From the NCBI RefSeq assembly GCF_000971965.1, contig NZ_LAQP01000014.1, positions 186,001-250,000 on the forward strand: a stretch of DNA of 64,000 nucleotides, read 5' to 3'. Positions within the stretch are counted from its first letter, which is position 1. Each line of letters opens with the position of its first letter. The notes below the pieces were generated by a model, which did not search any database, was not told the origin of the DNA, and worked only from the letters and a program-made list of their open reading frames with translations. Below, piece after piece: positions 63,634-64,000 of this stretch. Source of the stretch: Paenibacillus wulumuqiensis (GTDB lineage Bacteria; Bacillota; Bacilli; Paenibacillales; Paenibacillaceae). A program made the position numbers and the translations under genes.

Positions 63634-64000
63634 ATGTATACCACAAGATCAGAACAATCCCGTCAACAGAGACTGGATACCAAAAGACGGCGCAGACGCC
63701 GGATTCGGCTATGGGTGATGCTGAATACCGTACTCGCACTTGCGATTGTCCTGGTCGGAGCGTATTACTTGCACGTTGTACAACCACAGGAACAACAGAC
63801 GGCAGCCGATTTCCCGGCAGCGGAACAGCCTGTCGATTGGTCGGGGCAGTTATCGGATGTGTCTGACCAGATGGCAGCAGCGGCAGATTCTGTCAAAGAT
63901 ACCGCAGCACCATCTGCCAACCAATCAGAATCTTCGGCCGCCGATTCGGTTCATGCCGATAGAGAGTCCGATCAGACTCTCTCCCCACAGGGACAGCCGG
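63634..64000 (+). CDS. Membrane-anchored protein, partial (runs off the window)
   Basis: The first 122 codons only. ATG at 63634 behind AAAGGAG. A basic N-terminus (TKRRRRRRIRLW) precedes one membrane helix (VMLNTVLALAIVLVGAYYLHVV), then a Gln/Ala/Ser/Asp-rich extracellular linker that has not ended at the window edge. CapA/poly-gamma-glutamate-type proteins begin this way, but that is only a guess; the catalytic part is not in the window. A TATAAT at 63598-63603 may be its -10. Confidence 0.8.
   Translation, partial: MYTTRSEQSRQQRLDTKRRRRRRIRLWVMLNTVLALAIVLVGAYYLHVVQPQEQQTAADFPAAEQPVDWSGQLSDVSDQMAAAADSVKDTAAPSANQSESSAADSVHADRESDQTLSPQGQP

Overview
The window reads as a chromosomal segment of a Gram-positive, spore-former-type bacterium, most likely Paenibacillus or a close relative. 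That is inference from gene content: ClpE with a CtsR operator, LtaS, CcpA-type cre sites, a BglG/LicT antiterminator with RNA targets, the HemE-HemH-HemY trio, YutE/YuzB/YtxH/YkvA small proteins, and a large pectin-use operon fed by an LplABC-type importer without its own ATPase. Ribosome binding sites are strong AGGAGG types. I see no rRNA, tRNA, CRISPR array, prophage or insertion sequence.

Layout. 0-3 kb: licT-like antiterminator and bglP-like PTS gene, each preceded by its own RAT/terminator switch. 3.2-3.6 kb: two facing copies of a ~110-nt structured element whose loops are conserved while the stems have changed in a compensatory way; I know no name for it. 3.6-5.6 kb: secreted acid phosphatase behind a Pho-box-like promoter. 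5.8-7.3 kb: two unknown genes. 7.6-10 kb: clpE. 10.2-15.1 kb, minus strand: alpha/beta hydrolase, a MerR-GNAT pair under a MerR-type 19-bp-spacer promoter, and an ABC exporter. 15.8-17.7 kb: adenine deaminase under an adenine-class purine riboswitch. 18-19.4 kb: flavin oxidoreductase.

19.6-34 kb is a pectin island: a double-headed esterase, a membrane AraC regulator, two permease genes transcribed divergently from a symmetric control region with a cre site, a solute-binding lipoprotein, GH105, GH28, an esterase, a pectin methylesterase and GH43. None of these enzymes has an obvious signal peptide, so esterified oligomers are probably imported and then trimmed inside the cell.

35-39 kb is the fructose operon fruR-fruK-fruA. 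42-44.5 kb holds a second DeoR regulator with an EIIBC protein lacking its EIIA domain, which may borrow EIIA from FruA. In between and after lie two separate L25/Ctc genes (39.7 and 48.7 kb), a secreted unknown protein, a UbiA prenyltransferase, an AraR-like repressor and a protein made of two tandem HTH repeats. 49.6-53.3 kb is a run of small genes with a metal or Fe-S flavour (SufR-like regulator, a His-for-Cys HesB-like protein, YuzB). The end carries ltaS, an RlmL-type methyltransferase, an O-methyltransferase, an MFS exporter, hemE-hemH-hemY and the start of a membrane-anchored protein that runs off the window.
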